Assembly (NCBI GenBank): GCA_045649825.1
Contig: JAZRQO010000027.1
Coordinates: 1 to 64,000, forward strand
Length of the DNA stretch: 64,000 nt
Direction: 5' to 3'
Origin: RGIG9115 sp045649825
GTDB lineage: Bacteria; Bacillota; Clostridia; UBA1381
Position numbers and translations under genes: made by a program. Position 1 is the stretch's first letter. Each line of letters starts with the position of its first letter. Below the pieces are notes generated by a model. That model was not told where the DNA came from. It saw only the letters and a program-made list of their open reading frames with translations, and did not search any database. Positions 42,292 to 50,249 of the stretch are shown here, in pieces.

Positions 42292-43575
42292 TCAAAATAT
42301 ACGAAGTCCCTTAGGGAATTTATTCTTCAAAACTCCACCCGAGCCCTTTACCCAGCCCAAGGGCAAGCCATCACATAAAACAACAGCATAGCCATTTATA
42401 TCACCTGTAAGAGTTTCACCCTTAAGGTATTTAATAATATCAGCATCTGAAAGACTGTAATCAGCAATGAACTTAAATTCTTCTGCACTAAGTGCCTTTG
42501 CAAGGGCGTATGCCGGCTCAAATCTGCCTTTTTTACAAACACCAAGATGTAACCCGGGACGAATAGTTTTTACCCCATCTATAGGAACACCTGCAGGCTT
42601 CAAATATAGGTTTTCACCAAACAGGACAAATTCTCCGTCTAATGATACATTAAGCCACTGCTTTTCAAAAGCTCTGTATAATTCAATTGCTTCTTTTGTG
42701 ATACATACTTTATCGGAAGGGAAACGTACTCTTGCCTCTTTTTCGCGCTCATCATAAATATATGCCGCAAAATGCCCCTCCCCTCTTTGAAGGTGAGGAT
42801 AGATTTTGGTGATTTTACCTATCTTCATATATGGGTATTTTTCTGTTATGTATTTAACATTTTGTTCATTTTCTTCTTCAGAGAATGTGCATGTAGAGTA
42901 TACAATCGCACCGCCTGTACGAAGCATATTCATAGCACTATCAATTATCTTTTTCTGACGTTCTGCACAGGATTTAACGTGCTCAACACTCCATGCCTCA
43001 ATAGCCGCAGGCTCTTTTTTGAACATACCTTCACCGGAACAAGGTGCATCTATTATGATTTTATCAAACAAACATTTGTACTTCTGCTCAAGCTGTTCCG
43101 GAGATTCATTTGTAACAACAACATTCTTAAAACCCATACGTTCAATGTTTTCACTAAGAACTAAACTTCGTTTAGGGATTATTTCATTTGATACAAGGGT
43201 TATACCCTGATTTGCAGCAATCTGAGTTGACTTACCGCCGGGAGCTGCACACAAATCAAGGACAATATCTCCTTCATCAAGCGGCATAAGCTCCGCCGCG
43301 CACATAGCCGACGGCTCCTGGAAATAAAACAGTCCTGCAATATGATACGGATGTGTGCCTTTTATCTGCTCTTTATCAGCATAAAACCCCAAATTGCACC
43401 AGGCAATTCTGTCAAGCTTGCCGAAGGTATTTTCCAAAAGCCTGTCCCCGCTTGCCTTTAACGGGTTTATTCTTATTCCTGTTTCCGGTGGGATATCATA
43501 CGATTTTAAAAATTCTTCTATATCAATATCCTGCCTGTTTGCCATTCTTATGACAAAATCCTGAGGTAACTTCAT
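42292..43575 (-). CDS. rRNA cytosine-C5 methyltransferase (RsmF/NOL1-NOP2-Sun family)
   Basis: The 427-residue protein has the SAM-binding DLCAAPGGKSTQIA, and the two catalytic cysteine motifs IIDAPCSGEGMFKK and VYSTCTFSEEENEQNV. A C-terminal RNA-binding extension (~310-427) matches RsmF-type proteins rather than RsmB. The exact rRNA position is not deducible. I chose ATG 43575 with AAGGAG 6-7 nt upstream; an in-frame ATG at 43614 lies inside cls. It is 11 nt after cls. Confidence 0.92.
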   Translation of the reverse strand: MKLPQDFVIRMANRQDIDIEEFLKSYDIPPETGIRINPLKASGDRLLENTFGKLDRIAWCNLGFYADKEQIKGTHPYHIAGLFYFQEPSAMCAAELMPLDEGDIVLDLCAAPGGKSTQIAANQGITLVSNEIIPKRSLVLSENIERMGFKNVVVTNESPEQLEQKYKCLFDKIIIDAPCSGEGMFKKEPAAIEAWSVEHVKSCAERQKKIIDSAMNMLRTGGAIVYSTCTFSEEENEQNVKYITEKYPYMKIGKITKIYPHLQRGEGHFAAYIYDEREKEARVRFPSDKVCITKEAIELYRAFEKQWLNVSLDGEFVLFGENLYLKPAGVPIDGVKTIRPGLHLGVCKKGRFEPAYALAKALSAEEFKFIADYSLSDADIIKYLKGETLTGDINGYAVVLCDGLPLGWVKGSGGVLKNKFPKGLRIF

Positions 43576-43586
43576 ATAAGCTCCTT

Positions 43587-45017
43587 TTACATAATGGGTG
43601 AAAACAGTCTGCAAAAACCTTCAAGAATTCTTTGAACAATTCCTCTTCTGGAATAATCTGCAGCCGTAAGTTCTTTGCTATTACCCATATCTTCTCTAAA
43701 AATTCTATTGCACTCATCTGTTGTAGTGCTATCATATATAAATGCATTTACTTCAAAATGAAGCTGAAAGCTTCGTATGTCTATATTTGTTGTACCGATT
43801 GTGGATATACCGTCATCGGCAACAACCATCTTTGCATGAAGAAATCCGTTATATAAATACACCCTAACTCCCGCTGCAATCAGTTCACCAATGTATGAAA
43901 GCGATGAGTAGTATACATATTTTTTATCAGGCACACCGGGAATAATTATCCTTACATCCACACCCGATTCCGCCGCAAGCTTTACAGCACTTAAAAAGCT
44001 CTGATCAGGCACAAAATACGGGGTTTCGATATAAATATGGTCACGGGCAGAGTTAATCATTTTTATAAAAGCACTTTTGATTTCGTCTGCCTCTGTATCC
44101 GGTCCGCTGCAAACAATCTGTATTCTTTTGTTTGAAGGCAGTTTCTCGTTTGTAGGAAAATAACGTGCAATATTAAGAGCCAGATCCTCCCCTGTGGAAA
44201 ATGTCCAGTCAAGAGAAAAAGCTTTCTGCATATATCTCACAGCAGGACCGATTACTTTTATATGAGTATCACGCCAAGGCGACGGCTTTTTTGTCCCGAA
44301 ATATTCATCACCTACGTTTATACCTCCCATATAACCGATTTTACCGTCAATAACAACAATTTTACGGTGATTTCGGTGATTAAGCTTTGAATATGTCCCA
44401 AGCTTGACAGGAAAAAACGGAGTAACTCTACCACCTGCACTAACCAGTTCATCAAAAAGCTGACGCTTAGTTGTAAAACATCCGATTTCATCATATATAA
44501 GTCGAACCTTTACACCTTCGGCTGCTTTTTTTGAAAGAAGCTTTACAAGCTTATTACCTATCTCATCATCACGGATTATAAAATAAATAAGGTGAATAGA
44601 ATCTTTGGCATTCTCTATATCTTGAAGCATATCCGAAAACTTACTTTGTGCATCCGTATATATTTTAACATCATTACCATCGGTAAGAACGCTGTTATTA
44701 ATATTGAGAAGATATGTTATTATATCTGAATGAGGCAAAAACTTATATTCCTTAAGCTTTTTCCTTTCATCCTCAATAGACATCCTTTCCGACAAGTCCA
44801 TATTCATATACCACTTTTCGCGGTATTTACGGGCAGTCTTACGTTTAAGACCTGTTCCAAAAACGAGAAACACCACATAGCCTATAACGGGAAAGACTGT
44901 AAATCCAAAAAGCCACGCTATGCTTACAACAGGATCACGGCGTTCAAAGCATACAAGAATTATCATTGTTATAAAGTTCAGTACATATACCAATATAACA
45001 AGATTCATAAAATCCAT
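43587..45017 (-). CDS. cls: Cardiolipin synthase (phospholipase D superfamily)
   Basis: A membrane enzyme condensing phosphatidylglycerol to cardiolipin. The 476-residue protein has two N-terminal membrane helices (LVILVYVLNFITMIILVCF; WLFGFTVFPVIGYVVFLVFG) and two HKD active-site motifs, HRNHRKIVVIDGKIGYMGG and HAKMVVADDGISTIGTTN. I chose ATG 45017 with AGAGG 8 nt upstream; GTG 45026 is an alternative that overlaps the RBS. Confidence 0.95.
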   Translation of the reverse strand: MDFMNLVILVYVLNFITMIILVCFERRDPVVSIAWLFGFTVFPVIGYVVFLVFGTGLKRKTARKYREKWYMNMDLSERMSIEDERKKLKEYKFLPHSDIITYLLNINNSVLTDGNDVKIYTDAQSKFSDMLQDIENAKDSIHLIYFIIRDDEIGNKLVKLLSKKAAEGVKVRLIYDEIGCFTTKRQLFDELVSAGGRVTPFFPVKLGTYSKLNHRNHRKIVVIDGKIGYMGGINVGDEYFGTKKPSPWRDTHIKVIGPAVRYMQKAFSLDWTFSTGEDLALNIARYFPTNEKLPSNKRIQIVCSGPDTEADEIKSAFIKMINSARDHIYIETPYFVPDQSFLSAVKLAAESGVDVRIIIPGVPDKKYVYYSSLSYIGELIAAGVRVYLYNGFLHAKMVVADDGISTIGTTNIDIRSFQLHFEVNAFIYDSTTTDECNRIFREDMGNSKELTAADYSRRGIVQRILEGFCRLFSPIM

Positions 45018-45063
45018 ATGCTTCACCTCTTTTCGCCGAATTTACATCTCTAACCATTTTATA

Positions 45064-45092
45064 ATTATATACCAATGCATTTTTCTTGTCAA
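45064..45092 (-). promoter_or_regulatory. Promoter of the cls-rsmF-ftsK operon
   Basis: Minus strand TTGACA (45092-45087), 17 bp, TATAAT (45069-45064). Confidence 0.85.
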
Positions 45093-45170
45093 CAAAAGGC
45101 ATAAACTTTTATTTAAATCGTAATCCATTTTTAATCTTTATATTTATTGATTACAAAATTGCTGAATTTG

Positions 45171-45199
45171 TTGACATTTCCTGTCGTCTGTGCTAATAT
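45171..45199 (+). promoter_or_regulatory. Promoter of mscL
   Basis: TTGACA (45171-45176), 17 bp, TAATAT (45194-45199). A 9-bp hairpin (TGCTTATAC/GTATAAGCA, about 45219-45241) sits in the leader between promoter and RBS. Confidence 0.75.
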
Positions 45200-45262
45200 T
45201 ATTACAAGTAAAAATATACTGCTTATACGAATAGTATAAGCAAAAACAGGAGGTAACTTACA

Positions 45263-45658
45263 TTGAAAAAGTTTTTTGCAGAATTTAAAGAATTTGCAAT
45301 CAAGGGTAATATGCTTGATCTTGCAGTTGGCGTAGTTATAGGCGGCGCTTTCAATACGGTTGTTAAATCGATTGTTGAAAACATTTTTATGCCAATAGTC
45401 GGTATGCTTATGGGCGGATATAATTTTTCAGAACTTAGCATAACAGTCGGCGAAGCAAGCATCCAGTACGGTGCATTTATTCAGAACGTTATAAACTTCC
45501 TTATAACTGCTTTCTGCCTGTTCCTGGTTGTTAAATCAATCAACCGCTTCAAGAGAAAGAAGGAAGAACCTGTTGAAGAAGCTCCCGTTGAAAAACCGGC
45601 AGACATTCTTCTTCTTGAAGAAATCCGTGATACACTTAACGATATCAAGTCAAAATAA
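45263..45658 (+). CDS. mscL: Large-conductance mechanosensitive channel
   Basis: The 131-residue protein has the MscL layout: an amphipathic N-terminus (KKFFAEFKEFAIKGNMLDL), TM1 with the gate GVVIGGAFNTVV, a periplasmic-type loop, TM2 (FLITAFCLFLVV) and a charged C-terminal helix (ILLLEEIRDTLNDI). It is an emergency valve for osmotic downshock. The start is a TTG at 45263, 9 nt after CAGGAGG; no upstream ATG exists in frame. Confidence 0.96.
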   Translation: MKKFFAEFKEFAIKGNMLDLAVGVVIGGAFNTVVKSIVENIFMPIVGMLMGGYNFSELSITVGEASIQYGAFIQNVINFLITAFCLFLVVKSINRFKRKKEEPVEEAPVEKPADILLLEEIRDTLNDIKSK

Positions 45659-45668
45659 TCATTTTGAT

Positions 45669-45695
45669 AAAAGGAGAAGCGCAGCTTCTCCTTTT
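45669..45695 (+). terminator. Terminator of mscL
   Basis: AAAAGGAGAAGC, GCA loop, GCTTCTCCTTTT, with the U run continuing. Confidence 0.9.
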
Positions 45696-45775
45696 TGCAA
45701 CCTTTTGAGTTTTCTTTATCTTTATTTTCAAACATTGTGCAATATGCCGATTATAATATTTTTTTGGCAGATTCC

Positions 45776-45804
45776 TTGACAAAACAGTATTTTAATGTTA
45801 TAAT
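45776..45804 (+). promoter_or_regulatory. Promoter of tRNA-Pro
   Basis: Consensus TTGACA (45776-45781), 17 bp, TATAAT (45799-45804). Confidence 0.9.
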
Positions 45805-45820
45805 CGTTTACGTTGCTAAT

Positions 45821-45897
45821 CGGGGTGTGGCTCAGTTTGGTAGAGTACTTGACTGGGGGTCAAGGGGCCGCAGGTTCAAGTCCTGTCACTCCGACCA
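45821..45897 (+). tRNA. tRNA-Pro (GGG anticodon)
   Basis: A full cloverleaf: acceptor CGGGGTG/CACTCCG, D arm GCTCAGTTTGGTAGAGT, anticodon arm CTTGA-CTGGGGG-TCAAG giving anticodon GGG, T arm with GGTTCAAGTCC, and an encoded ACCA end. It is 77 nt with its own promoter and terminator. Confidence 0.97.
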
Positions 45898-45900
45898 AAA

Positions 45901-45934
45901 ACGACAGTAATTAACAGATTACTGTCGTTTTTTC
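45901..45934 (+). terminator. Terminator of tRNA-Pro
   Basis: An 11-bp stem (ACGACAGTAAT and complement) followed by TTTTTTC. Confidence 0.9.
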
Positions 45935-45992
45935 TTTTAGAAAAATGTGCAATGAAATTTATGTCTCATATGCCGAAATGCAAATTTCATTT

Positions 45993-46025
45993 AAAAAAAC
46001 GACAAGTTGAAACTTGTCGTTTTTT
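45993..46025 (-). terminator. Terminator of tRNA-Arg
   Basis: AAAAAACGACAAGTT and complement form a near-continuous stem with a minimal loop; the U run follows on the minus strand. It begins right at the tRNA 3' end. Confidence 0.85.
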
Positions 46026-46101
46026 GGTATGCCCGATGCGATTCGAACGCACGACCTTCAGAGTCGGAGTCTGACACTCTATCCAACTGAGCTACGGGCA
46101 C
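46025..46101 (-). tRNA. tRNA-Arg (CCG anticodon)
   Basis: Minus-strand cloverleaf: acceptor GTGCCCG/CGGGCAT, D arm GCTCAGTTGGATAGAGT, anticodon arm TCAGA-CTCCGAC-TCTGA with anticodon CCG, T arm GTGCG-TTCGAAT-CGCAT, and encoded ACCA. Reads the CGG codon. Confidence 0.97.
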
Positions 46102-46112
46102 ATAACTACCTT

Positions 46113-46141
46113 ATTTTAACATAAAAAACAATTGGTGTCAA
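46113..46141 (-). promoter_or_regulatory. Promoter of tRNA-Arg
   Basis: Minus strand TTGACA (46141-46136), 17 bp, TAAAAT (46118-46113). Confidence 0.75.
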
Positions 46142-46192
46142 CTATTTATATAAATAATCATATTAAATATTTACTCCATTTTTCGACAAATA

Positions 46193-46221
46193 TTGACACG
46201 GACACTAATTTGTGGTATTGT
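46193..46221 (+). promoter_or_regulatory. Promoter of the 46252 gene
   Basis: TTGACA (46193-46198), 17 bp, TATTGT (46216-46221). Confidence 0.75.
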
Positions 46222-46251
46222 ATTTGAAGAATGTTTAAAGGAGGGAATGTT

Positions 46252-47001
46252 TTGAGAAATTCGTATTACAACAGACGCATATACAGAGCCATTAGTGGAT
46301 TTTTCAAAAAAGCTTTCACTCCTATACCCGACAAAGCTCCTCCCGTCGTTAATGAACAAAGTTCTTCATCTCAGGAATGGACACAGCGGGATACACTTGT
46401 AGGTGTTCTTAGAGATGCAGCTCAACTTGATATTGCTCTCGAACACAAATTTTATCACATACCCGATAAATATATTTCCGATTCGGACTTCCCCATCAAA
46501 TATGTCGCAATATATCAATCAAAAAAACTTTTCCGAAACGATGCAGGTATTTACCGATATGGAGAAGTAGAATCAGTAAAATGGGTAAAGAGAAATACAA
46601 TCCTTGAAATTCCCAAAGATTCAACGGAGCATTACTACCGCTTTAATATTAAAGAATGGAAAAGGCTCGAAATGCCCATAGAAGCAAAAGAGCACGGATT
46701 TATCAGATTCTTTACAAACTTTGATATGATGCTCCACAGCACAGAAATTCCGCAATTAATGCTTAAAAACAAAGAACTTCACGAAATGTATTGCCAGATA
46801 AAGAACGCAATAGAAATGGTACAGGATAACCCCGGGATCGAACCTCCCATACTTCATTTCGGAAACCTTAATATTTTAGTAGAGCTTGACGACCTTGTGC
46901 TTTTCAGGCACACAAAGCCCATAAATTGTTTTTCAGTATATGATTTTATGGATTTACCCACTACGGTTATGACACAGATATACAAATACACCAAGATCTG
47001 A
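46252..47001 (+). CDS. Conserved-looking protein of unknown function
   Basis: A 249-residue soluble protein that I do not recognise. It has a basic N-terminus (RNSYYNRRIYRAISGFFKKA), a linker, then an alpha/beta region with IKYVAIYQSKKLF, IYRYGEVESVKWVKRNTILE, YYRFNIKEWKRLEMPI and GFIRFFTNFDMML. There is no signal peptide or membrane segment. I chose TTG 46252, 7 nt after AAAGGAGG; the in-frame ATG at 46231 has no RBS and sits close to the predicted transcript start. It is monocistronic between tRNA-Arg and the DUF3842 gene. Confidence 0.7.
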   Translation: MRNSYYNRRIYRAISGFFKKAFTPIPDKAPPVVNEQSSSSQEWTQRDTLVGVLRDAAQLDIALEHKFYHIPDKYISDSDFPIKYVAIYQSKKLFRNDAGIYRYGEVESVKWVKRNTILEIPKDSTEHYYRFNIKEWKRLEMPIEAKEHGFIRFFTNFDMMLHSTEIPQLMLKNKELHEMYCQIKNAIEMVQDNPGIEPPILHFGNLNILVELDDLVLFRHTKPINCFSVYDFMDLPTTVMTQIYKYTKI

Positions 47002-47036
47002 ATTAGTTTCTTTGTTATATTGTTGATTATAGAGCC

Positions 47037-47065
47037 TTGACAAAACCCATGTTTTGGTGTATACT
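47037..47065 (+). promoter_or_regulatory. Promoter of the DUF3842 gene
   Basis: TTGACA (47037-47042), 17 bp, TATACT (47060-47065). Confidence 0.85.
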
Positions 47066-47129
47066 ATTCTCAGTGCTGATACTATATTGTTTAAGCAACG
47101 CTTTAAAATAACAATCGGAGTCTGATATA

Positions 47130-47555
47130 ATGAACATTCTGGTAATTGATGCTCAAGGCGGCGGAATTGGCAAGCAACTTGTTGCATCTATAAAAGAGAA
47201 TTTCCCAAAGGCATACATAACAGCGGTAGGAACAAATATCGCCGCAACAACTGCTATGCTTAAAGCCGGAGCTGACAACGGTGCAACAGGTGAAAATTCC
47301 GTTATAGTAGGCTGCAGAAAAGCAGATATTATTGTGGGCCCCTTAGGAATTGTTATTGCAGACTCAATGAACGGTGAAGTTACTCCACGTATGGCACTTG
47401 CTGTAGCACAAAGCAACGCAAAACGAATATTAATCCCGTTCAGTCACTGCGACAATATAATAGTCGGTGCAACCAAACTAAACACAAGCTCTCTTGTACA
47501 GGGTGCAATTGAAGAAATTAAACTGCAGAAGCAGTTTTTAAACACAGAAGTGTAA
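47130..47555 (+). CDS. DUF3842-family protein
   Basis: The 141-residue protein begins MNILVIDAQGGGIGKQLVAS, a glycine-rich turn after the first strand like a nucleotide-binding Rossmann fold, then ATTAMLKAGADNGATGENS and ADIIVGPLGIVIADSMNGEV. I recognise the pattern as DUF3842, whose function is unknown to me. A hairpin terminator follows, separating it from the transporter gene. Confidence 0.75.
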   Translation: MNILVIDAQGGGIGKQLVASIKENFPKAYITAVGTNIAATTAMLKAGADNGATGENSVIVGCRKADIIVGPLGIVIADSMNGEVTPRMALAVAQSNAKRILIPFSHCDNIIVGATKLNTSSLVQGAIEEIKLQKQFLNTEV

Positions 47556-47586
47556 TAATTTTAAGCTTTATTTAAAGTATACCATG

Positions 47587-47624
47587 AAGGTATACAAAAT
47601 CTCTGATGAGGTTTTGTATACCTT
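47587..47624 (+). terminator. Terminator or leader hairpin upstream of the ECF gene
   Basis: A 17-bp stem (AAGGTATACAAAATCTC with one G-U pair) and TGAT loop, then TATATTTTT. It lies 10 nt before the RBS of the next gene, so read-through regulation is possible. Confidence 0.8.
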
Positions 47625-47647
47625 TATATTTTTGAGGAGTGTTATTA

Positions 47648-48601
47648 ATGAAAAAAAATTATTCAAAAAAAATTGTAACTGCAGGTTTAATGGTCGCTCT
47701 CGGTATCGTGCTTCCCTATGCAACAGCTCACGGTTTTGGAATACAGGGTAATATTTTACTTCCAATGCATATACCCGTACTTTTATGCGGATTTTTATGT
47801 GGCCCACTTTTCGGTACTCTTTGCGGACTGATACTTCCTTTTCTCAACAGTATTCTGACAGGTATGCCTGTTTTATATCCTATGGCTCCACTTATGACCT
47901 GCGAGCTTGCCTCATACGGGCTTATAAGCGGTCTTTTATACAATTCTTTCAGAAAAAAAAGAATTATTGCCACATATGTTTCACTTATAAGTGCAATGCT
48001 TGGTGGAAGAATCATTTTCGGAATCGCCGCCTGGTTTATGCTGTACTTTGATGCTGACGCAGGCAAGTTCTCCGTAATAACGTCAACAATTACAGGGCTG
48101 CCCGGCATTATTATACAGCTTATTCTAATTCCGATAATCGTAACATATGTAAAGAGAAGTATTCTTTCACACTATGATGCTGCCGAAGAAGCTATTGACA
48201 TGATAAAAAGTAGGAAAGCCACCTGCATCACAGTAAAGAATAATAAAATACTAAACGCTGCATCCCCTATAGGAATATCATACCTGTTAAATCTTTACGA
48301 TAAAGACGAACTCGACGGAGTGTTTCTGGCAGATACAATTATCGGCAAAGCTGCCGCTATGGTTTTAACAAAGGGCGGTGCAAAAGCATGCTACGGCTAC
48401 ACTGTAAGCGAAAGCGGGCTTAAATGGCTTAATGAACACAACATCCCTGTAAGCTATACAAATTTAACGTCAGTTATACAGAACAGACAGGGTGATGGTA
48501 TGTGCCCAATGGAAGAAACAGTTTTGAATATAGATAACGCTGACGAGGCAATTACTGCACTAAACCGTAAAGTGGCAGAACTCAGGCAAGCCACTCTCTA
48601 A
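47648..48601 (+). CDS. ECF-type transporter S component fused to a DUF1893 (deaminase-fold) domain
   Basis: The 317-residue protein has an N-terminal half (residues ~5-180) of about six hydrophobic segments starting KKIVTAGLMVALGIVLPYATA, with an N-terminal AxxxAxG-like pattern as in ECF substrate-binding S components. The C-terminal half (~190-317) is soluble: KSRKATCITVKNNKILNAAS, DGVFLADTIIGKAAAMVLTK in overlap, and GDGMCPMEETVL, matching DUF1893, which has a cytidine-deaminase-like fold. The substrate is unknown. I chose ATG 47648 with GAGGAG upstream. No ECF A/T genes are in the window. Confidence 0.75.
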   Translation: MKKNYSKKIVTAGLMVALGIVLPYATAHGFGIQGNILLPMHIPVLLCGFLCGPLFGTLCGLILPFLNSILTGMPVLYPMAPLMTCELASYGLISGLLYNSFRKKRIIATYVSLISAMLGGRIIFGIAAWFMLYFDADAGKFSVITSTITGLPGIIIQLILIPIIVTYVKRSILSHYDAAEEAIDMIKSRKATCITVKNNKILNAASPIGISYLLNLYDKDELDGVFLADTIIGKAAAMVLTKGGAKACYGYTVSESGLKWLNEHNIPVSYTNLTSVIQNRQGDGMCPMEETVLNIDNADEAITALNRKVAELRQATL

Positions 48602-48607
48602 CAAAAT

Positions 48608-48657
48608 AAAATTTAAACGGGCAAGGGAATATATTTTCTCTTACCCGTTTAAATTTT
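48608..48657. terminator. Bidirectional terminator
   Basis: AAAATTTAAACGGG and CCCGTTTAAATTTT form a 14-bp stem with further internal pairing, between convergent genes. It ends the aromatic operon on the minus strand. Confidence 0.85.
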
Positions 48658-48658
48658 A

Positions 48659-49183
48659 TTAAAGCTTTTTTTCCAGCAAAACCAATTTAACACCGTCTAT
48701 TCCGTTAAAAACACAATCCGTTATACCAATTTCAACATAACCGAGTTTTTTATACATCGCTCTCGCTCTTTCGTTTGCGGCATTCGTGTCCATTCTAAGA
48801 TAGTTACAATTTTGAGACAGTGCATACTGTTCGTAAAAATCCACAAACAGTTTTCCGTATCCTCTGCCTGCATATCCGGGAGAAATAACCAGAGTATGCA
48901 ACACCATAATCTCACTATCTGAAGCTTCAAACCTCCAGTTTACGGCTTTATAAGAATCCACCTGAATTTGGTTTATAATTGCAGAGCCAACAACACCGTT
49001 TTCATCCTCTGCAACAAACAGGTCGTTCCGTAACAGTGCATTTTCTGCTGTTTCACGGGTTGGATAAACATCTCGAATCCAGCCAATTTTAACAATTCCA
49101 TTCTCTTCCTGAGAGTGTATGTCAGAATATATCTTCGCAACAGCATCAATATCATTTTTTTGTGCTTTTCTGAATTTTAACAT
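48659..49183 (-). CDS. GNAT-family N-acetyltransferase
   Basis: The 174-residue protein has the GNAT acetyl-CoA motif VISPGYAGRGYGKLFVDF, and ANERARAMYKKLGYVEIG near the C-terminus. Acceptor substrate is unknown. I chose ATG 49183 with GAGG about 8 nt upstream, inside the end of the DAHP synthase gene; it is the last cistron of the aromatic operon, though its role there is not evident. Confidence 0.88.
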   Translation of the reverse strand: MLKFRKAQKNDIDAVAKIYSDIHSQEENGIVKIGWIRDVYPTRETAENALLRNDLFVAEDENGVVGSAIINQIQVDSYKAVNWRFEASDSEIMVLHTLVISPGYAGRGYGKLFVDFYEQYALSQNCNYLRMDTNAANERARAMYKKLGYVEIGITDCVFNGIDGVKLVLLEKKL

Positions 49184-49196
49184 TGGAGATACCTCA

Positions 49197-50225
49197 TCAA
49201 AGCACATCTGCTAAGTCGTAAATGAGCTTTTCTGTCTTTTCCCATCCGAGACATGGATCCGTGATTGATTTTCCGTAGATACATTCCTCAGACTTTTGTG
49301 CTCCGTCTTCAATATAACTCTCTATCATAAGACCTTTTACAATCCTCTTAACATCGTTACTGTGACGGCAGCTATGAAGCACCTCTTTTGCAATCCTCGG
49401 CTGTTCTGCCCATTTTTTACCTGAATTTGCGTGATTTGTATCTATAATAACCCCGGGATTTGCTAATCCTGATTTCCCATAAACTTCTGCAAGATGAATA
49501 AGGTCTTCATAGTGGTAGTTAGGCATTGACTGTCCATGCTTATTCACATAACCTCTCAGAATTGCATGAGTAAGAGGATTTCCGTGGCTTTCAACCTCCC
49601 AGCCTCTGTAAATGAATGTATGGGAGTGCTGACCTGCAGTAATAGAATTCATCATTACTGATATATCTCCGGATGTTGGGTTTTTCATACCCACGGGAAT
49701 ATCAAGCCCACTCGCGGTAAGACGGTGCTTCTGATTTTCAACAGACCTTGCACCAATTGCAACATATGACAATAAATCGGACAAGTATCTGTAGTTTTCA
49801 GGATAGAGCATTTCATCAGCACAGGTAAACCCGGTTTCTTTAATTGCTCTGAGATGCAGATTTCTGATGGCTACAACTCCCTTTAGCATATCCGATCCCT
49901 TATTGGGGTCCGGCTGATGGAGCATCCCTTTATATCCGTCACCCGTCGTCCTGGGTTTATTGGTATAAATCCTGGGAATGATAAGTATCTTATCCGACAC
50001 TTTTTCCTGAACCTTTCGAAGTCGACAAATGTAGTCTATAACACTGTCGTCCTTATCTGCAGAGCAGGGACCGATAATCAGTATGAGTCTGTCATCTCTG
50101 CCATCAAATACAGCTTTTATTTCTTCATCTCGTTTTGTTTTTAACTCTACAAGCTCCGGTGTAATCGGATACTGCTCCTTTATCTCCATAGGTATTGGTA
50201 ATTTTCGTTTGAATTCCATATTCAT
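49197..50225 (-). CDS. 3-deoxy-7-phosphoheptulonate (DAHP) synthase, class I
   Basis: Condenses PEP and erythrose 4-phosphate, the first step of the shikimate pathway. The 342-residue protein is of the AroFGH type: LILIIGPCSADKDDSVIDYI, IPRIYTNKPRTTGDGYKGML, DPNKGSDMLKGVVAIRNLHL in part, the metal Cys in GPCS, IGARSVENQKHR, and IDTNHANSGKKW. The isozyme letter cannot be assigned. GGAGG lies 10 nt before the ATG. It comes near the end of the operon although it catalyses the first step. Confidence 0.95.
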   Translation of the reverse strand: MNMEFKRKLPIPMEIKEQYPITPELVELKTKRDEEIKAVFDGRDDRLILIIGPCSADKDDSVIDYICRLRKVQEKVSDKILIIPRIYTNKPRTTGDGYKGMLHQPDPNKGSDMLKGVVAIRNLHLRAIKETGFTCADEMLYPENYRYLSDLLSYVAIGARSVENQKHRLTASGLDIPVGMKNPTSGDISVMMNSITAGQHSHTFIYRGWEVESHGNPLTHAILRGYVNKHGQSMPNYHYEDLIHLAEVYGKSGLANPGVIIDTNHANSGKKWAEQPRIAKEVLHSCRHSNDVKRIVKGLMIESYIEDGAQKSEECIYGKSITDPCLGWEKTEKLIYDLADVL

Positions 50226-50249
50226 TTTAAGTTTCCTCCGGCATAATTA

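Noticed and set aside
47556..47647. Folate or other vitamin riboswitch before the ECF S-component gene
   Set aside because: Only a single long hairpin is present; no aptamer core can be recognised in about 90 nt.
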